A stretch of DNA of 64,000 nucleotides from Epiperipatus broadwayi (GCA_028023455.1 JAQFVV010012497.1:3472001-3536000), one strand, 5' to 3'; positions 24,469 through 37,519 are shown, counted from the first letter of the stretch. Made by a program: numbers and translations. The notes: generated from the sequence alone by a model not told the origin.

Positions 24469-26339
24469 TGATAAATTATATCAACTATTAAGTGAACATA
24501 AACCAAAACAAATGTATAATTTCAATTTTCCAAAAGATAACAATAGCGCACTATACTCTAAAGTTAAGACAATACAGCAATCATGGTTAATATATTAAAA
24601 TCCACAGATTTTGCATTTTGCTTTTGTTGCTTGTTTTTTTGATCAGTGGAATATTAACATTTGTGATACAGGCTTTAAAAAAATGGTAAAATATTTCATC
24701 AATTATAAATGCTCATGAAAAAACCCAAAGATATGCTGAAAATTATCATAAATGAAAAGAATTGGAGATACGAATTAAAAAATATACAACCCTTAATAAA
24801 CAGAACTTAAGAATTGTTAAAAAAATACATTGGTTGCAAGTTATATAACAACTGTTTATGTTAGTTCTAAGGTTGGCTGTACAGAATTTTTTTTTTTTTA
24901 AGAAACAAATGAAACATTATTCATTCATAAAAATGGATTTTTTTTTAAATTCATTGAATTCTTGGTAAAATTTGACCCAATTATAAATGAACATTTGAGA
25001 AATTTAAAAAAAAAACATGTGTGCATTATCTCAGAAAAGATGTGCAAAATGAAATAATAATACAGTGAAGAAAATTTTGGATTTTGTTTCTGCCATCAAA
25101 TACTTTTTATACTCCCAATTTTGCTCACATAGAGCAAATGAATATAGTAATACATTTTCTGGATACCACTAACAATACAATTACAATAAATGAACATATT
25201 TTGGAATTTGTAAACATACTGGAAAAAATAAGGCAAATGAATATGTATTTTAGAAAATTTATCTTTACCTATCCAGAACTATTAGGTTAAGGATACAACA
25301 ATGTTGGCAACATAAAAGATATGCAATGATGAATTTTAAATACAAGTCCAAGAGCACATTCATTGAATTTAGTAGTGAATTGTACTGCTAATAGTTTAGA
25401 TGCCACAATATGTTTTGATAAAATACATTTGTATGTATATTTTTCTGGCTCAACTCATCAATGGGAATATCTAAAAAAGCACATAATTAATTTTACTCTT
25501 AAACCAGTCTGTGATACATGGTTGGAAAATAATGAGTCACTGAAACTTTTGAGATGTAATTTGTCCAATGTTTGTGATCCACTGGAAGAAATATCTCAAG
25601 ATGATCATTTGTCAGGCTTAAATGGTAATACTATGAAAGTAGAAGCAAATAGAATTCTTAAAAGTGTAATGAAATTTAAATTTATTGCAAACTTAATCAT
25701 GTGGTATCATATACTTTTTGAAATAAATATGATAAGTAAACAACTTCAGAATAAAAGTGCTGATATAAATACTGCCATGAATTATATAAATAAAACAAAA
25801 AAAAATCTTAATGAAGATTCAAAATGATGATGAGTTTCATAAAATGTTGGTAGAAATGACAAAAGTTGCTGAGGTTTTAGATGTAGCTCTAATTTTGAAG
25901 AAGAACAGGAAACAGATTGGCATAGAAAAAAGAAGAATCACTTTATGTATGAACATGAGGACAAATGTTACATAGAATAATTTTCGAGATATTGTCAGAG
26001 TAGATTTAAGTAACAAATTGCAAATAATAAGATGAATTTCTAAAAACACGTTGGCAATTGATGTTCTCTCATATATACCAATATAAATTATAAAACAATG
26101 TTTTCAATTAATTTATTGCATTGTGAATATTCACAACATTGCCAACATCAGTAGTCAATTCAGAAAGAAAATTTTCAAAATTGAGATTAATAAAAACATC
26201 CACTCATCTTGACCATGGCTCAAGAAAGACTGGCTGTTTTGGAAATAATATCAATTAAACATGAAATTTCCGGTAATCATGACATTGATATATTAATTCA
26301 AACATTCATAAGAGCAAAAGCATGAAAATTTAATTAAAT

Positions 26340-26970
26340 TGCAATATGTATTTAACTTACAATTAAAATATGTTAATTAATTATTGGTGTTCAATATAAT
26401 TTTTTTTTAAACTTTTTTTTTTGCAATTTTAATATTGTTTGTTAATTCAAAAAGTCAAACAGAAATTTTTTATTTATTTCAAATTTGTTTATATTTGATT
26501 ATGTTATGTTTGGCAATGGATGTGAATATGTAAGTATATATTGATAAGGGATACATGAATTTTTCTTTGTCTAAAACACCAGACATCTCTGCTCTGGACT
26601 TGCCAATGATTCTACAACTAATAATAATCAGATGGTTTATAACACAGAATTCATAAGAAGTTCCACATTCAAGTAGTAAAGTAAGGTTGTGATTCATTGA
26701 TTATTAGTTCCAGAGTTTGACACTGCACCAAATAACATATTGCACTACACAAATTATTCTATAAAAGAGTAAGATATTTAAGTATATCACACAATAATAT
26801 TTTAAATTGTTATTTTGTAGTGACAATTTTTAAACTTTTATACAGCAAAATGACAAAATTTTATATTTACTAATCTGAAAAACTAATGAAATCATCATAA
26901 CAAATGTAAATATATTAAATTTATTAAGCAAAAGATTTTACGTTGTTTATTTATATATAATATTTAGCGA
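26340..26970. other. AT-rich stretch, nothing recognised
   Basis: The 72-codon minus-strand ORF at 26479-26697 shows no domain. Homopolymer A/T runs only. Confidence 0.4.
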
Positions 26971-26974
26971 ATTA

Positions 26975-27210
26975 AATGTGAAGGTGTTTAAAGCTTCACA
27001 CTCTTAGTTTAAAATGCTTGAGTCTGGCTTATTTATATATAAATTTAAGTAGAGAAGAAAGTGGGTTCCATCTTTTTCTCGTAAAATCTCTGACTTATGT
27101 TTTGAATTGAGAGTTCCTTGTGCAGTCATTATTACTATCTGATTGGTTGTCATTTAAGCATTTATAAGGTGCATCTGTCAAAGGTTTCAGCTTTTCACAT
27201 TATTAAAATG
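26975..27210 (+). repeat. Dispersed repeat, related to 13925-14020 and to the 45.1-kb foldback
   Basis: The first part (to about 27080) matches the copy at 13.9 kb. The next part, with TCTCTGACTTATGTTTTGAA and GAGAGTTCCTTGTGCAG, resembles the right arm of the foldback at 45.1 kb (TCTCTAGCTTATGTTTGGGT, GAGAGTCTTCCTGT). Confidence 0.45.
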
Positions 27211-27289
27211 AAAAACGTAAATGACTCATCTTATGATTTTTGCTAATATATTTTCAGAATATACCTACAAAATATCACATGGCTTATAC

Positions 27290-27480
27290 CTGCATATTAG
27301 CTTTAGATAGCAATTTTATCACTCACACTTCAGCTATGCCACCTTATATATAATAAGCAGATACGAGATGGCGGTGCTCAATAAATCCTTATCCCATGCT
27401 ATGTTATTCATATTCCCAGACTAGTTTTGAGTTTATAGCATTCATCAATGATGAGTTTTGAATGTGGTTCAAATACATAC
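27290..27480 (+). repeat. Foldback family B, diverged copy
   Basis: ATTCATATTCCCAGACTAGT and TAGCATTCATCAATGATGAG match the centre of the 22.6-kb element; the arm sequences are decayed. Confidence 0.4.
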
Positions 27481-28510
27481 ATATTTTTTAATCTAATGTA
27501 CCTTTTCTTTAACAGGCATTATTTATTTCTATTTTTATTATCAAGCTACTAGCCTAACATTCAAAAATACCTTACTGTTTAAAATGTATTCAAGTAAGTT
27601 GGCTTAGATTCAAAACATTAAGATATTTTTGAATTTCAAGATGATAGCTTAATAATAGTAATAATAAAAAAGAAATAGTGATAACTGTTGGAGAAAAGGT
27701 AAATTAGATAATATATCCAGTCACACTAGATCCAGATCTAAAATTTCTCACTGGTGAATGTTATAAACTAGTATGGGAGTATGGCTAGGACAACAGTGGA
27801 TGAGAATCTACTAACATTTTCATCTACTAATTACACAAGATGGCAGAATGAAGGAGGAGAAATGGATTTGTTATTTAATATTGTCAGAATCTTAGCTATC
27901 CTTAAATTATACCCACACATGTCTATGTGTTATACAGAGAAGAAAAATTCAATAATAGTAATATATAGCCAAGCACTTCTATACAATAAATTAGACAGAA
28001 TAGCAATCCTTTATTCAACTAATTTATTTAAAGTATATCATTAATAAAATGAGCTATCTTCTAATCTGTTTATAACAACAGCACATTAGGGTATAGCTGT
28101 TATCTCAATATTTATAGATGCTATTCTATCTAATATGTTATTTTTAAAAGTGATCATATTTTCAAGTTTCTGCTTACCTGAGTTAAAGATGCAGAAGAGT
28201 TTTCTTTTATTAATGGCTGATAAATCTTTGGGGGGGGTTTTTTTTTTGTATTAGTCAAATGTCTCTTGAACAGAAAACAATTGCAATTTCATCAACATTC
28301 TGTAAATCTAGAAATCAATAAAACTTCTTAGATTTTTTTAAAAATCAGTCTAAATTAAAAAACTTTTGTTATTAAATTCTGCATTGTTTCTTAATGCCTG
28401 ATTTACAAGCCTTTTATAAACTGTTTCAAAACCATTGTCATAAATATAAAACAATATATAGAGCTAATACATATGCCTATATAACACTAGCTTTTCATTT
28501 CAAATATCCA
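27481..28510. other. AT-rich stretch, nothing recognised
   Basis: The 87-codon plus-strand ORF at 27781-28044 (begins MARTTVDENLLTFSST) has no domain I know and no supporting context. Confidence 0.4.
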
Positions 28511-28514
28511 TTCT

Positions 28515-28620
28515 GGATAGTTTTGTGAAGTGGTAAAATAGAATTGTCCAACTCTATTTTTTTCCGTGCTCAAAGGTTTTATAAATTTCCAAACAATAAA
28601 TCATTTGATTACTTTTCTTT
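28515..28620 (+). repeat. SINE family A copy
   Basis: TTTTGTGAAGTGGTAAAATA (head) and, at the 3' end, AAACAATAAATCATTTGATT (tail), as in other copies. Confidence 0.45.
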
Positions 28621-29005
28621 TAAATTCTTAAGCCATAATAAAACCAGAGCCAGTTCTCCATTTTAGTGTCATCTATAATAAAATTTAGTAATCAGTGATG
28701 GCAATAGATTAGAGGAACTACTGTTATTTATCATATACTGTGAAAGGGAAAGTGCTTCCACTTATATGATTATATAGAAGCTTTAAACTGTAAATAAGCA
28801 TCCATCGACAGCAGCTGTTTCAAACATTACCACAAATCTTCTCAATTAAATGACTCAAATGCTTTGACCAGATCAATAAAAACAATGTATGACTTATATA
28901 TTTGTTCATGACACTGTTGTTGTTTTTTGCATTTGCATGATTAAAATAATAATAATAATAAACAGAAAAACATGTTTATAGTAATTTTAATTTACTAAAA
29001 CTGCT
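28621..29005. other. AT-rich stretch, nothing recognised
   Basis: No gene or structured repeat was recognised between the SINE copy and the next family B element. Confidence 0.35.
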
Positions 29006-29009
29006 TTGA

Positions 29010-29225
29010 GTTTATGGTATCCACTCATCTAAGATGTCACAACATATGATCACCATTTCCTATGCTCACACAAGCTGTCATACAGTAGCAAATCTCCATA
29101 CAGTAGAGCCACCCAGTGCAAGCCTACTCATCTTATATCCCCAGATTAATTCTAGCTTGTGGCTTTCATCAGTTGGAAGTCTTGGATCTGAGAGCACTGC
29201 ATCTAGATCTGAGAAGCAACGCTTT
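29010..29225 (+). repeat. Foldback family B copy (one-sided)
   Basis: It contains ATGATCACCATTTCCTATGC, ACAGTAGCAAATCTCCATAC, ATATCCCCAGATTAATTCTA and TGGCTTTCATCAGTTGGAAG, then CTTGGATCTGAGAGCA, a block also found at 50.6 kb. The second arm is missing. Confidence 0.6.
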
Positions 29226-29514
29226 CAATAATATTTTAACATTCCTTGAATTAACGCTACCTAAAATAATGAAAATATATTAATATATAATAAATACATT
29301 TTTAAACCACATACAAAAAAAAATGAATATGGCATTATTTCAATTAATAAATAAAATATATAAAAGCTAACAATAGTATAATGAAAGCAGTGATGAATGT
29401 AACAGTAAAGGATTCTTGGATGAAAGCTACACCCATCACTTTGATGTTTGATTATTATAATGTGGTCTGCCAAGCAATAACTATTTGATTATTTCTATTA
29501 AATAAAATAATAAT

Positions 29515-29632
29515 TGAATATTTTATTGCTAGGGAGTTCAAAAGAAGTGAGCACAAAGTGACAGAACTAGACCTCTGATCATAGATTTTGAGTTTCAAAG
29601 TCTATCAGTTCTCATTTTATCAAATCATATAC
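29515..29632 (-). repeat. SINE family A copy
   Basis: TTGCTAGGGAGTTCAAAAGA, a GAGCACA block, GATCATAGATTTTGAGTTTC and CATTTTATCAAATCATATAC follow the order of the minus-oriented copies. Confidence 0.55.
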
Positions 29633-30089
29633 ATCATTATTTTAATTTATAAAGGACCTCATAATGCAATGATAGTGTATTTATCACCTGCTATGCCTAT
29701 GATCAGGATTTATCTGGCTAATAGCCAATGAGCTAAACATTCAACGTTGGCCAATAAATGGATAACTAACTATTCTTAGGCAGTAGCTAAAATTAAAATA
29801 GAAAAGAACCATCTACCTGTTGATTTTTGTCTATAAAGGGCTGCTGGAGACAGCTTTTACCTAAAGTGATAGTCTTCTAAGCTAAATTATCCAGAATCAA
29901 AACTCAACATATCACTACTTTTCTTTAAACATTATGACTTTGAGTTCAATGATTCAATTTTTATTATTATGATGATGATGAACCATTTAAACAATTTCAA
30001 TTATATGAAATAAATATGTTATTTAATCCAAATTTTTAAAGACTGGTGGTAACTAAATTATTGTATCAAAAAAGTAGAAACTGGATCAT
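29633..30089. other. AT-rich stretch, nothing recognised
   Basis: No gene or structured repeat was recognised between the two SINE copies. Confidence 0.35.
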
Positions 30090-30185
30090 GGTTTTTGGTG
30101 AGTAGTAGAGTGATGGATTCTGGAGCTCAAGGTTCATGGATCACAAGTTGAACCTGCTGTTCCAAATGTAGCTGTATCCCAACTC
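30090..30185 (+). repeat. SINE family A copy with recognisable head
   Basis: TTTTTGGTGAGTAGTAGAGT (A-box region), GAGCTCAAGGTTCATGGATC and CACAAGTTGAACCTGCTG (B-box region). A matching tail-like sequence (GAACTCCAAGCAATAAACAA) lies at about 30455-30475, so the copy may be interrupted by about 270 bp of unrelated sequence. Confidence 0.55.
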
Positions 30186-30479
30186 ATTAATGATTGTACT
30201 CTCTAAGTATTCAACTTATCACCGCCATTGCTTTCTTAATTCCGAAGACATGAGCTAAAAAAAAGCATGGCGGGATTGAGTCAGAATTTGAACAAGCGTA
30301 CAATTCATTGTCACAGATATGAAGAAGAGAGACGGCACGAAAGGTTCGTGATAGTCGGTTTTTACGTTAACTTTAGCAAATAAAGACAGTAGGGAAAAGA
30401 GAAAGAACCAATGTTTTATATTACAAGACAATTTAACTCAGTTTCTTCCGAAGCTCGAACTCCAAGCAATAAACAATTT

Positions 30480-31508
30480 GATTTTTCTTTTTTTGAAATC
30501 ACAAATTAAAACTGAGAAAGAGGGTAAAAAAAGTTTTTAACATAACTTTTAAATATAAGCTATATTTAGTTCAAAATTAGATATTATTTTTCTAGGTAAT
30601 ACAATTAAATTAATAATTAAAAATTATATTACGTCCGATTCATAAAAAAAAAAAACATAGGCTACTTAGAATTCATAATATGTATTAATGATTTTAAAAG
30701 ATAAATGCGGTTCTGTGCTACTTAACAATTTGAAATTAGAACAAGGTTGTTTTCATTTTTTATTTGATTTGATTTGGTTTTTTTTAAAAAAAATACGGAT
30801 AGCTTTTTAATTTAGATATTGGTTTTTTTTTCTTAGGTTTCACATTACAAATAGTTAATAATTCTGTTTGTTAAAGATTAATCAGCAACATCTGCAATTT
30901 AATAAGTTAACCAGTCACTATAGGTCACGTGACATAATGGTGGTAATGCTTCTATTTAGTTGATCTGACCCCAGGGATCACGGTTTACAATAGAAGTTAA
31001 CAAGATGGATGAGATTTAAAATACACGACTGAAAGGAATAAAAAATGATTATTTTTTTTTAGAAACCAATTAATTCAAACCCTGTACTGTATTTAAAATT
31101 GTAATTATTCAAAGCAAAAACGATTTAGAGTTTTTGCTTTTTTTTTTTTTTTTGCTTAAACATATTTAATCTACTTAAGAAATAATTATTTTGTTGCTTG
31201 GAATTTCATTTATATAACAATAACGCTGAATGCACCATAGTTCGAATCGTAGAAATATAACACAAAATATCTGATACAATCATAGAACCTATTAAATCAA
31301 TATCTAACCCGAACATAACTTTCCTCACAAGACAAATGGCACTACTGGAATACATATGTACTTCTACACACAAACACAAATTATAACTCAGATTTGCCTC
31401 TGCTGGGCATTAATAATAAGCAGTTAATACGTAGATTTAAGTATTAGGCACTCGAGCCCCTTTTTTTTTTACTCAAAATAAAAAAGGTCATTACCAACAT
31501 TATATTCC
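30480..31508. other. AT-rich stretch, nothing recognised
   Basis: Homopolymer runs (T16 near 31137) and short ORFs only. It leads into the LINE fragment at 31509. Confidence 0.4.
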
Positions 31509-31799
31509 ATGAAATATAGGAGGAACATACTTAACATTGACTCTATTTGTGAGTTATGCCACAAACCAGAAGAGAACCAAAAACATATATTTTTTGAGTG
31601 TAATAGCCTACAATATACTCTATCTTATATTACAAAAATTTATCAGAAAAAGAATGCCACTATAAGTTCAATTACAGAGTCTTTTCCAAATCCCTGTTTT
31701 GCAGAAATAAGAAGTACAACATTTATACTATATACATTATGGTGCATTTATCTTTACAATAGTATTGCAAGAAATTTTAGCATATTTAAAAACAAATAA
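31509..31799 (+). pseudogene. C-terminal zinc-binding fragment of a LINE ORF2
   Basis: The 96-codon open stretch contains CELCHKPEENQKHIFFEC, a Cys-x2-Cys-x8-His-x4-Cys finger characteristic of the region after reverse transcriptase in several LINE clades. It is followed by a Tyr-rich helix and a Trp-containing segment, ending at an ordinary stop. All four finger ligands are intact, better preserved than in the minus-strand fragment at 20.5 kb. Nothing of the polymerase core is seen upstream, so this is a 5'-truncated copy. The ATG at 31509 is simply the first Met in the open stretch. Confidence 0.6.
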
Positions 31800-32817
31800 G
31801 AGAATAAAATAAAGAGATAAATAAATCACCCCATCAGATGTTTTCGCAGACATTTGGTCACTTGTCCGTTAGTGCGCTAATCTCTAGTGAGATGTATTTT
31901 CTGTTTCCTATTTTATTGAAAATGGTTTTAATAATGGTATAATTCACTGAATGCTATTGAATATACTTATTGTAGTATTCTTTGATTAGTTTTGTATTAA
32001 TCCCCCCCCCCTTTAAATTGAAATATCTATAGATTTTTTTTTTTTTTAAGTTCCTTCCAAAAGTGAAAGTTTATGTAAGTAACAAAATATTTTATTCTAA
32101 ATAATCAAAAATCTTCCTTGCATTATTTTTTGTATATTTTGCATATTGATCATACTCTTTTTGAAATAGTTAGCGATGATAATGATGATAAAGTGGACCA
32201 TAGATGGCGAATAGTAAAATGGTTTTGGGATATAAAGTTCAATTGTGAATAAAAATTAATTGTACAAGATCAACAAGTTTTACTGCATTGTAGGATAGGA
32301 TGTTGATTCATCAAAGGTTAGAGACTGTTTCCAATACAAAGTCTTTTCTGACTGACTTGTTTCATCTTCAGTTACTTAAATTATTGTAAGATCCAATCAC
32401 TGTGAGTCACCAATGCCATCAGATATCTACTTATACTAACTGTGACAATAGGATATTGCTTTTGTGCAACAACATTTCCATCCCTTAAATACAAACACAG
32501 CATTTCTGACTTTAAGCCCCTTTTCTTTTTTTTAGCCCAAGCCCTTGAAAACTAAGAAAGCAATAGCAGACTTAATAGGTTGACAATCCTTATTTATGAT
32601 CTTTGTTTGAGGTACTACAATCATTCATGAATCAATTTGGAAATGGATTTCAGTAAAGCAGTCAGCTGGAAAATATTTTATGTTTGAATAGTCTTATTTA
32701 GGGACTTTCCTGTCTACTATGAAAGTAGAAGGGTCTAGAAAATTGGTCAAAAAATGGCAAGTCTAGCTTGGTTGTCATGCCTAATTGATTACTCATTTCA
32801 GTGGTAGAAATAATTAT

Positions 32818-32874
32818 ATCAGTAGTAGTAGTAGTAGTAATAGTAGTAGTAGTAGTAGTGGTGGTAGTGGTGGT
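32818..32874. repeat. (AGT)n microsatellite with GGT variants
   Basis: About 18 trinucleotide units, first AGT with one AAT, then GGT/AGT mixed at the 3' end. It lies 70 bp before the LINE endonuclease remnant. Confidence 0.93.
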
Positions 32875-32939
32875 AAATCAGGAGATAGTGGTAGTACTAA
32901 AGGTAAGTATTATAAACCTAATTTTTTCTAAATATAGGT

Positions 32940-34060
32940 AAATGTAATGTGAAAACTTGATACAAACTCTTCAAGACCAGAATGAAGAACTGCAGTGGTA
33001 GCTAAGGAGCGATCAAGATTTAAGATTGACATAGCTACTCTCAGTGAAACTTGTCTCCCCAAGAAAGGAAGTATAATAGACCAGATGAATTGGATACAAG
33101 CTTCTTTTTTTGGAACTCAGATCAATCAGTGAAAGAAGAATACATAGCATTGTATTTGTTGTAAAGTCTAATTTAGTATCTTTTATTGTTGGAATTCCTC
33201 ATTCTATTAATGAAAAATTAACATTGTTAAAACTCATTTTGCACAATAGGACTTGTGCACAATTTATTAGTGCCTATGCATGAAAGTTTTTATTTCTTAT
33301 TAAAAAGCATTACTACAACAACACCACTAAAAGATCAGATTTATCTTCTTGGAGATTTTAATGCATATGTTGATAGTAGATTTGGACAAGGGTTATTGGA
33401 AATAATGTTGTTGTTGCTGTAAAATCAAATGTTTTGTTATTATTGAATTTATATATAATACATGGGTTGACTATCATAAACACTTTGTTTTGGCAGAAAA
33501 TTTGCTACAGATGAACATGGATGAACCACGCTCAGAACTATAGCATTTAATAGATTACATTACAGTTAGGAATCGGAATGCAAAAGAAGTTCACAGATTG
33601 TTGAACATATCATGGATTATTATACTCCAAGTTTAAAATGATAGTTGTAGTAAAAATATATTTTTTTTCCAATCATATTCACAAGAAAATTGATTTTGTT
33701 ATTTAGAAGAATCTATTTACTAAATTTCAATAGCTATTAAATACTAAAAATGCTAATTTGAATCTTCACATCTGGAGCATGGAATTCTCTTGTGGAATGT
33801 GTTATGGGTACAAGTACATCTATTCTTGGGTTCACTAGAAATAATTATGACTGATTTTCTGACAATGATCTTACTATTAATGATTTTATTAAAAGGAAAA
33901 ATTGCATTTTTGCTTGGCAGAATAATAAATTAAAACTTCATATTAAGAGAAAACATTGAAAATATTAAATACAACTCTAGTGTATTTTCAGTACCAGGCA
34001 TCCCTATCAAAAACAACTACTATATTGAAAAAATAAATAAAAAATAATAAAGTTTAGTTT
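32940..34060 (+). pseudogene. LINE endonuclease-region remnant (craniofacial development protein 2-like)
   Basis: Translated fragments in several frames keep the order of the endonuclease/exonuclease/phosphatase-type domain that genome annotations often label craniofacial development protein 2-like. WNSDQSVKEE is near 33111. KDQIYLLGDFNAYVDSRFGQ at 33330-33389 carries the Gly-Asp-Phe-Asn-Ala catalytic motif. A stretch with FGRKF and TDEHG follows near 33490-33515, then a linker with FTRNNYD and FSDNDLTINDFIKRK near 33830-33895 and FAWQNNK near 33915. In an active element the domain nicks target DNA. Stops and frameshifts are frequent, and no reverse transcriptase follows, so the copy is dead and 3'-truncated or decayed beyond sight. 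Confidence 0.7.
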
Positions 34061-34525
34061 TAAATGTATATGTTTCAAAATGCACTCAACTGAAAATTTT
34101 CTGTTCATCACCGAGTCTATGTTACTAAGGAACCACACATTATATTTCTTGTCATTCATTATCTTCTGTTCAGCCTATCTAGAGATGGGTCAAGCTCTTG
34201 GGGGAGCCCCAAGTGCAATCTAATTTGGGGAGCCACTTGTTCTAAATATTAAGCAGTGGGATCAAATCAATTTATTAAACTTAATTAAACAAAATACTGT
34301 TCACTTAATCATTTAGTTAAAGCCTTTTGCAGTCAGAGATATGCTAATCATAACTCATTACAATGTATTATGGCATTTAAAATAAAATTCTCAGTTTAAA
34401 TTTTAGGGAAATTTCTTGTTGCAGTGCATTTAACCTTTAGAATTTATTATTTCTGTTTTAAAATCTTCTTTTCATAGTTAAATAAATTAAAAAATGCTAA
34501 ATAAATTAAAAATAATATAAAATTA
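34061..34525. other. AT-rich spacer, nothing recognised
   Basis: A short GC-richer block at about 34180-34250 (AGCTCTTGGGGGAGCCCCAA) contains a small palindrome; it is otherwise unremarkable. Confidence 0.35.
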
Positions 34526-34526
34526 A

Positions 34527-34795
34527 TAGTAGCAAACTCTCCAGACACTAGTGCCACTCAGTGTAAGACTTAGTAATCAATGGATGTAGGAAGGTTTGTG
34601 TATAAAATCCCAATTTAGTGCCTACCCACACAGTACTTTGATCCAAGGCTCCTTACTGATGAAATCCATAAACTAGAAATAGTCTGGAGATATTGAATGG
34701 GTAGACACTAGATGGGGATTTTATGCACAAACCTTCCTGTATTCATTGATTGCTAAGGCTTGCATTGGGTTGCACGATTGACTGGAGAATTTGCT
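34527..34795. repeat. Foldback family B copy
   Basis: Left arm about 34527-34640 and right arm about 34685-34795 are imperfect complements: TAGCAAACTCTCCAGACACT at one end and AGTAGCAAATTCTCCAGTCA (complement) at the other. The centre holds AAGGCTCCTTACTGATGAAA. Sequence outside the right end (CAGCTTGTGTAAGCATGGGA) is also shared with other copies, so the full element is somewhat longer. Confidence 0.75.
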
Positions 34796-34859
34796 ACTGC
34801 TAATAACAGCTTGTGTAAGCATGGGAAATGGTGATCATGTAATAATATAATTAATTGAA

Positions 34860-35444
34860 TTTCAACTTAAACTGACTTTAATATTCATAGTTATGATTGC
34901 TATAATAACTCAAAATGGAGTGGATCTTTCTATTTTGAATGGATTCTTGCTGTTGATTCTAATAATCAGTGATGACAATAGTGTACAACATTCATAATAA
35001 TCTAGTTCATGAATGCTCAATGCTTCAAAAAGAAAATTGGCACTAAAACACCAACCACATCACACATGCAGTTAAAGAGTTTATTTATTTATATACAGTT
35101 TGTATTTTGCATAAAGAATTTTACATATTCATTCTTCAAGTTATTTTCTCCTATTTGAAAGGAAAATTTTATTGATTAATTATCATGTAATAAAACTTTT
35201 GCTATACTTCTTGTCATTTAACAAATGACAATATTTTTGGATGATGATGATATCTGGATCTATGACTTATAGAATGTATCTCTTTTTTTTTAAGTTGCTC
35301 CATTTGCGGATTTCTGACAATCAGAGACTCTAAGTATGCCCTTCTTTTTTGTGCAATGATTCACCATTGATATCTTTCATATATCATTAAAATTTTCATG
35401 TTCTAAAAATACTGATGATAGAGTAGGATTTATTTTAGCCTATT

Positions 35445-35482
<38 letters not shown>

Positions 35483-37180
35483 GTTGCTTTAATCTTATGT
35501 TAATGTTTATTCTTGATTCACTTGAGATGTAAGAACACTTGTCTCTGTCATTTAATTACATTTATAATGTGTAGATATTATCTAGAATCAATTTTATCAT
35601 ATTATTATTAATTAATTAGTATAATACATTCAGTAAATGAAAACTTGGATTGTGGTTTGTTATAGTCACTGAAAAAATTGACTTTCAACTAGTAAGTTGA
35701 GACTGTTGGTTAAATCATTTCTTTCTGTCTATCATGGACATAGTTTAATCTTTGAATATTGTCTTTTGGGTAAAATTGGAATCAAATTTGTCCAATTGAT
35801 TAGTTTTAAATTAAAAATCATAACATTATTATTATCATAGGAGTTACCAGACTGAATATTTCGAACATATTTTTATATAACATTGCAGGGTTTAACAAGA
35901 GTCCCCCCCCCCAACTCAGACACCTACTTTATACTAGTTTATTCTTTGAAAACTGATTTCTTTTTATTAGTTGGTAGATAATGGCATTTTGAAAATACAA
36001 ATTTTCTTCTATCGCAATTTCTTATTTAAAACAGTGAACGTCTTTGAAACGTTATGCTTATTAAATAGGGATTTGTTAGTTGACATTTTAGGTAATTGTT
36101 TTCTGATTATTGGAAAGTTACTTCCTCCACTAAAAATTAATTGAACTGTATTATCAGTGCTATGTAAACATTTGAATCTATTGAAGCCAATAAAATATCT
36201 TCTAAAATATTCTTTTTTAGATTTGCCAAAAATGCGTCTTTAATCCATCATGGACCAAACGTATTAGCTATTTAAAAAATCGATTGTTCTGATATTTTTT
36301 GTAGTCATTTGACTTTTATTATCATAATTCCATTATTAATTGAATTTATTTTGATATCTTCAAATTAGGCTATAAATTATTGTTTAATTTTTAAGTCTAG
36401 ATACATACTTTAAATTAAAAATTAATATATCAATTATTAAATCCCAACATAAACATTATTCATTTAATACTAGGTGCCAACAAATATCTCTATTAAATAT
36501 ATATATATGCATCAGTAAAGGATGCCCAAAATAAATAACAAATAGATTATAACACCGCATTTAAATTTTATTTCTTTCTTTCATTACTGTATATAAGCAT
36601 ATGTTATTATCGTTATCAATTAAATTTCCGAAACCAACTTTCAAAGCCTTAAAGTAATAAACAGTTATGCCCATCTTGTTTGTAATTTCATAGAGCCAGC
36701 TGTTACCACGGGATTATCACTCTTCCATATAATCATTTGCAAAAAAAAAGTATAGGTAAAAAAAATAAAATAAAGGGTAATATACGGTGTAAATTTTCAA
36801 ATTTTATTAGAGAGTGAGTCATAAATTGATATACCTAGCTGATATTAAAACCTCCCACACATCTGCTCGCAGTATTTGCTGTTACTTTGGGGTTTTAAAT
36901 GTGAGGAGAAAAGTTTATTTTTCCGTTTTTACTCTTTATGTATTATAGGTTTTTTATGGTTTGAATATTATATTGTTTATTCAAACTGTTTTTCTAACCA
37001 TATACTTTCATTAAAAACAGACAATAAAAAAAAATATAAACTTTCTTATGCTGTGTAATTTTTAAGTCGTATATGTTGTTTATATATACAAATACACAAA
37101 ATTAAATTCATATATACACTCATATATATATTTTCTGGCATATTGTTAGAAAGATATTAAAAATTTCAATAATAATAAAT
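34860..37180. other. AT-rich stretch with one microsatellite
   Basis: An (AC)n(AT)n tract lies at about 35445-35482. No domain-bearing frame was seen; the 60-codon ORF at 36876-37058 is unassigned. Confidence 0.45.
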
Positions 37181-37184
37181 AATA

Positions 37185-37515
37185 ATTGGAGATTGTTCAG
37201 AAGTTCGTAGAAAGTTTGAACACCAGAGGTGGCAGATCTGTAGAGCAATTCAGGACTCTATGCTCCCAGAGCCCATCACTATATCAGTCACATAGAGCAA
37301 AAAATAATTGAATAGCTTATTGCTCAGGAACAGAGCTATGATCTATGGGTTTTGAGTAGAGTCTACCAAGATATTAGTATATTAAACCACACAAAGAAAA
37401 ACAAATCATTTATTGCTCAGGAGTTATAAAAATTTTGAGCACCAGAAATGATAACTGGACAGTGATCCGTGAATCTTGAGCTTAAGAATTGCCACTATGT
37501 TAATTCGTGCAACAG
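37185..37515 (-). repeat. Three SINE family A copies in a row
   Basis: Copies at about 37185-37290, 37300-37395 and 37400-37515 share GTTCAGAAGTTCGTAGAAAG or GCTCAGGAGTTATAAAAATT, GAGCACCAGA, GATCCGTGAATCTTGAGCTT (or GATCTATGGGTTTTGAG) and a head complement ending in CAC. All have the same orientation, suggesting serial insertion into A-rich tails. The ORF at 37476-37661 starts inside the last copy. Confidence 0.6.
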
Positions 37516-37519
37516 TAAT

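Larger units (their letters stand above)
23880..26335 (+). pseudogene. Decayed hAT-superfamily transposase (ZMYM1-like)
   Basis: Fragments in order: YDDPATW near 24000, a typical N-terminal motif of this group; then, after a 0.4-kb insertion, WRKLEIR near 24760 and LRLAVQNFFFLR near 24865; HIEQMNIVIHFLDT at 25129-25170 in a 68-codon open stretch; a 154-codon open stretch at 25363-25827 with WEYLKKHI and WYHILFEINMISKQLQNKSA; RRKK and NFRDIVRV near 25930-26000; and LPTSVVNSERKFSKLRLIKT near 26135-26190, the C-terminal hAT dimerisation motif. Hence the whole length of the protein is represented, but with many stops and frameshifts. The family cuts and pastes DNA through an RNase H-like core; this copy is dead. 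Terminal inverted repeats of the transposon were not found. Confidence 0.8.
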
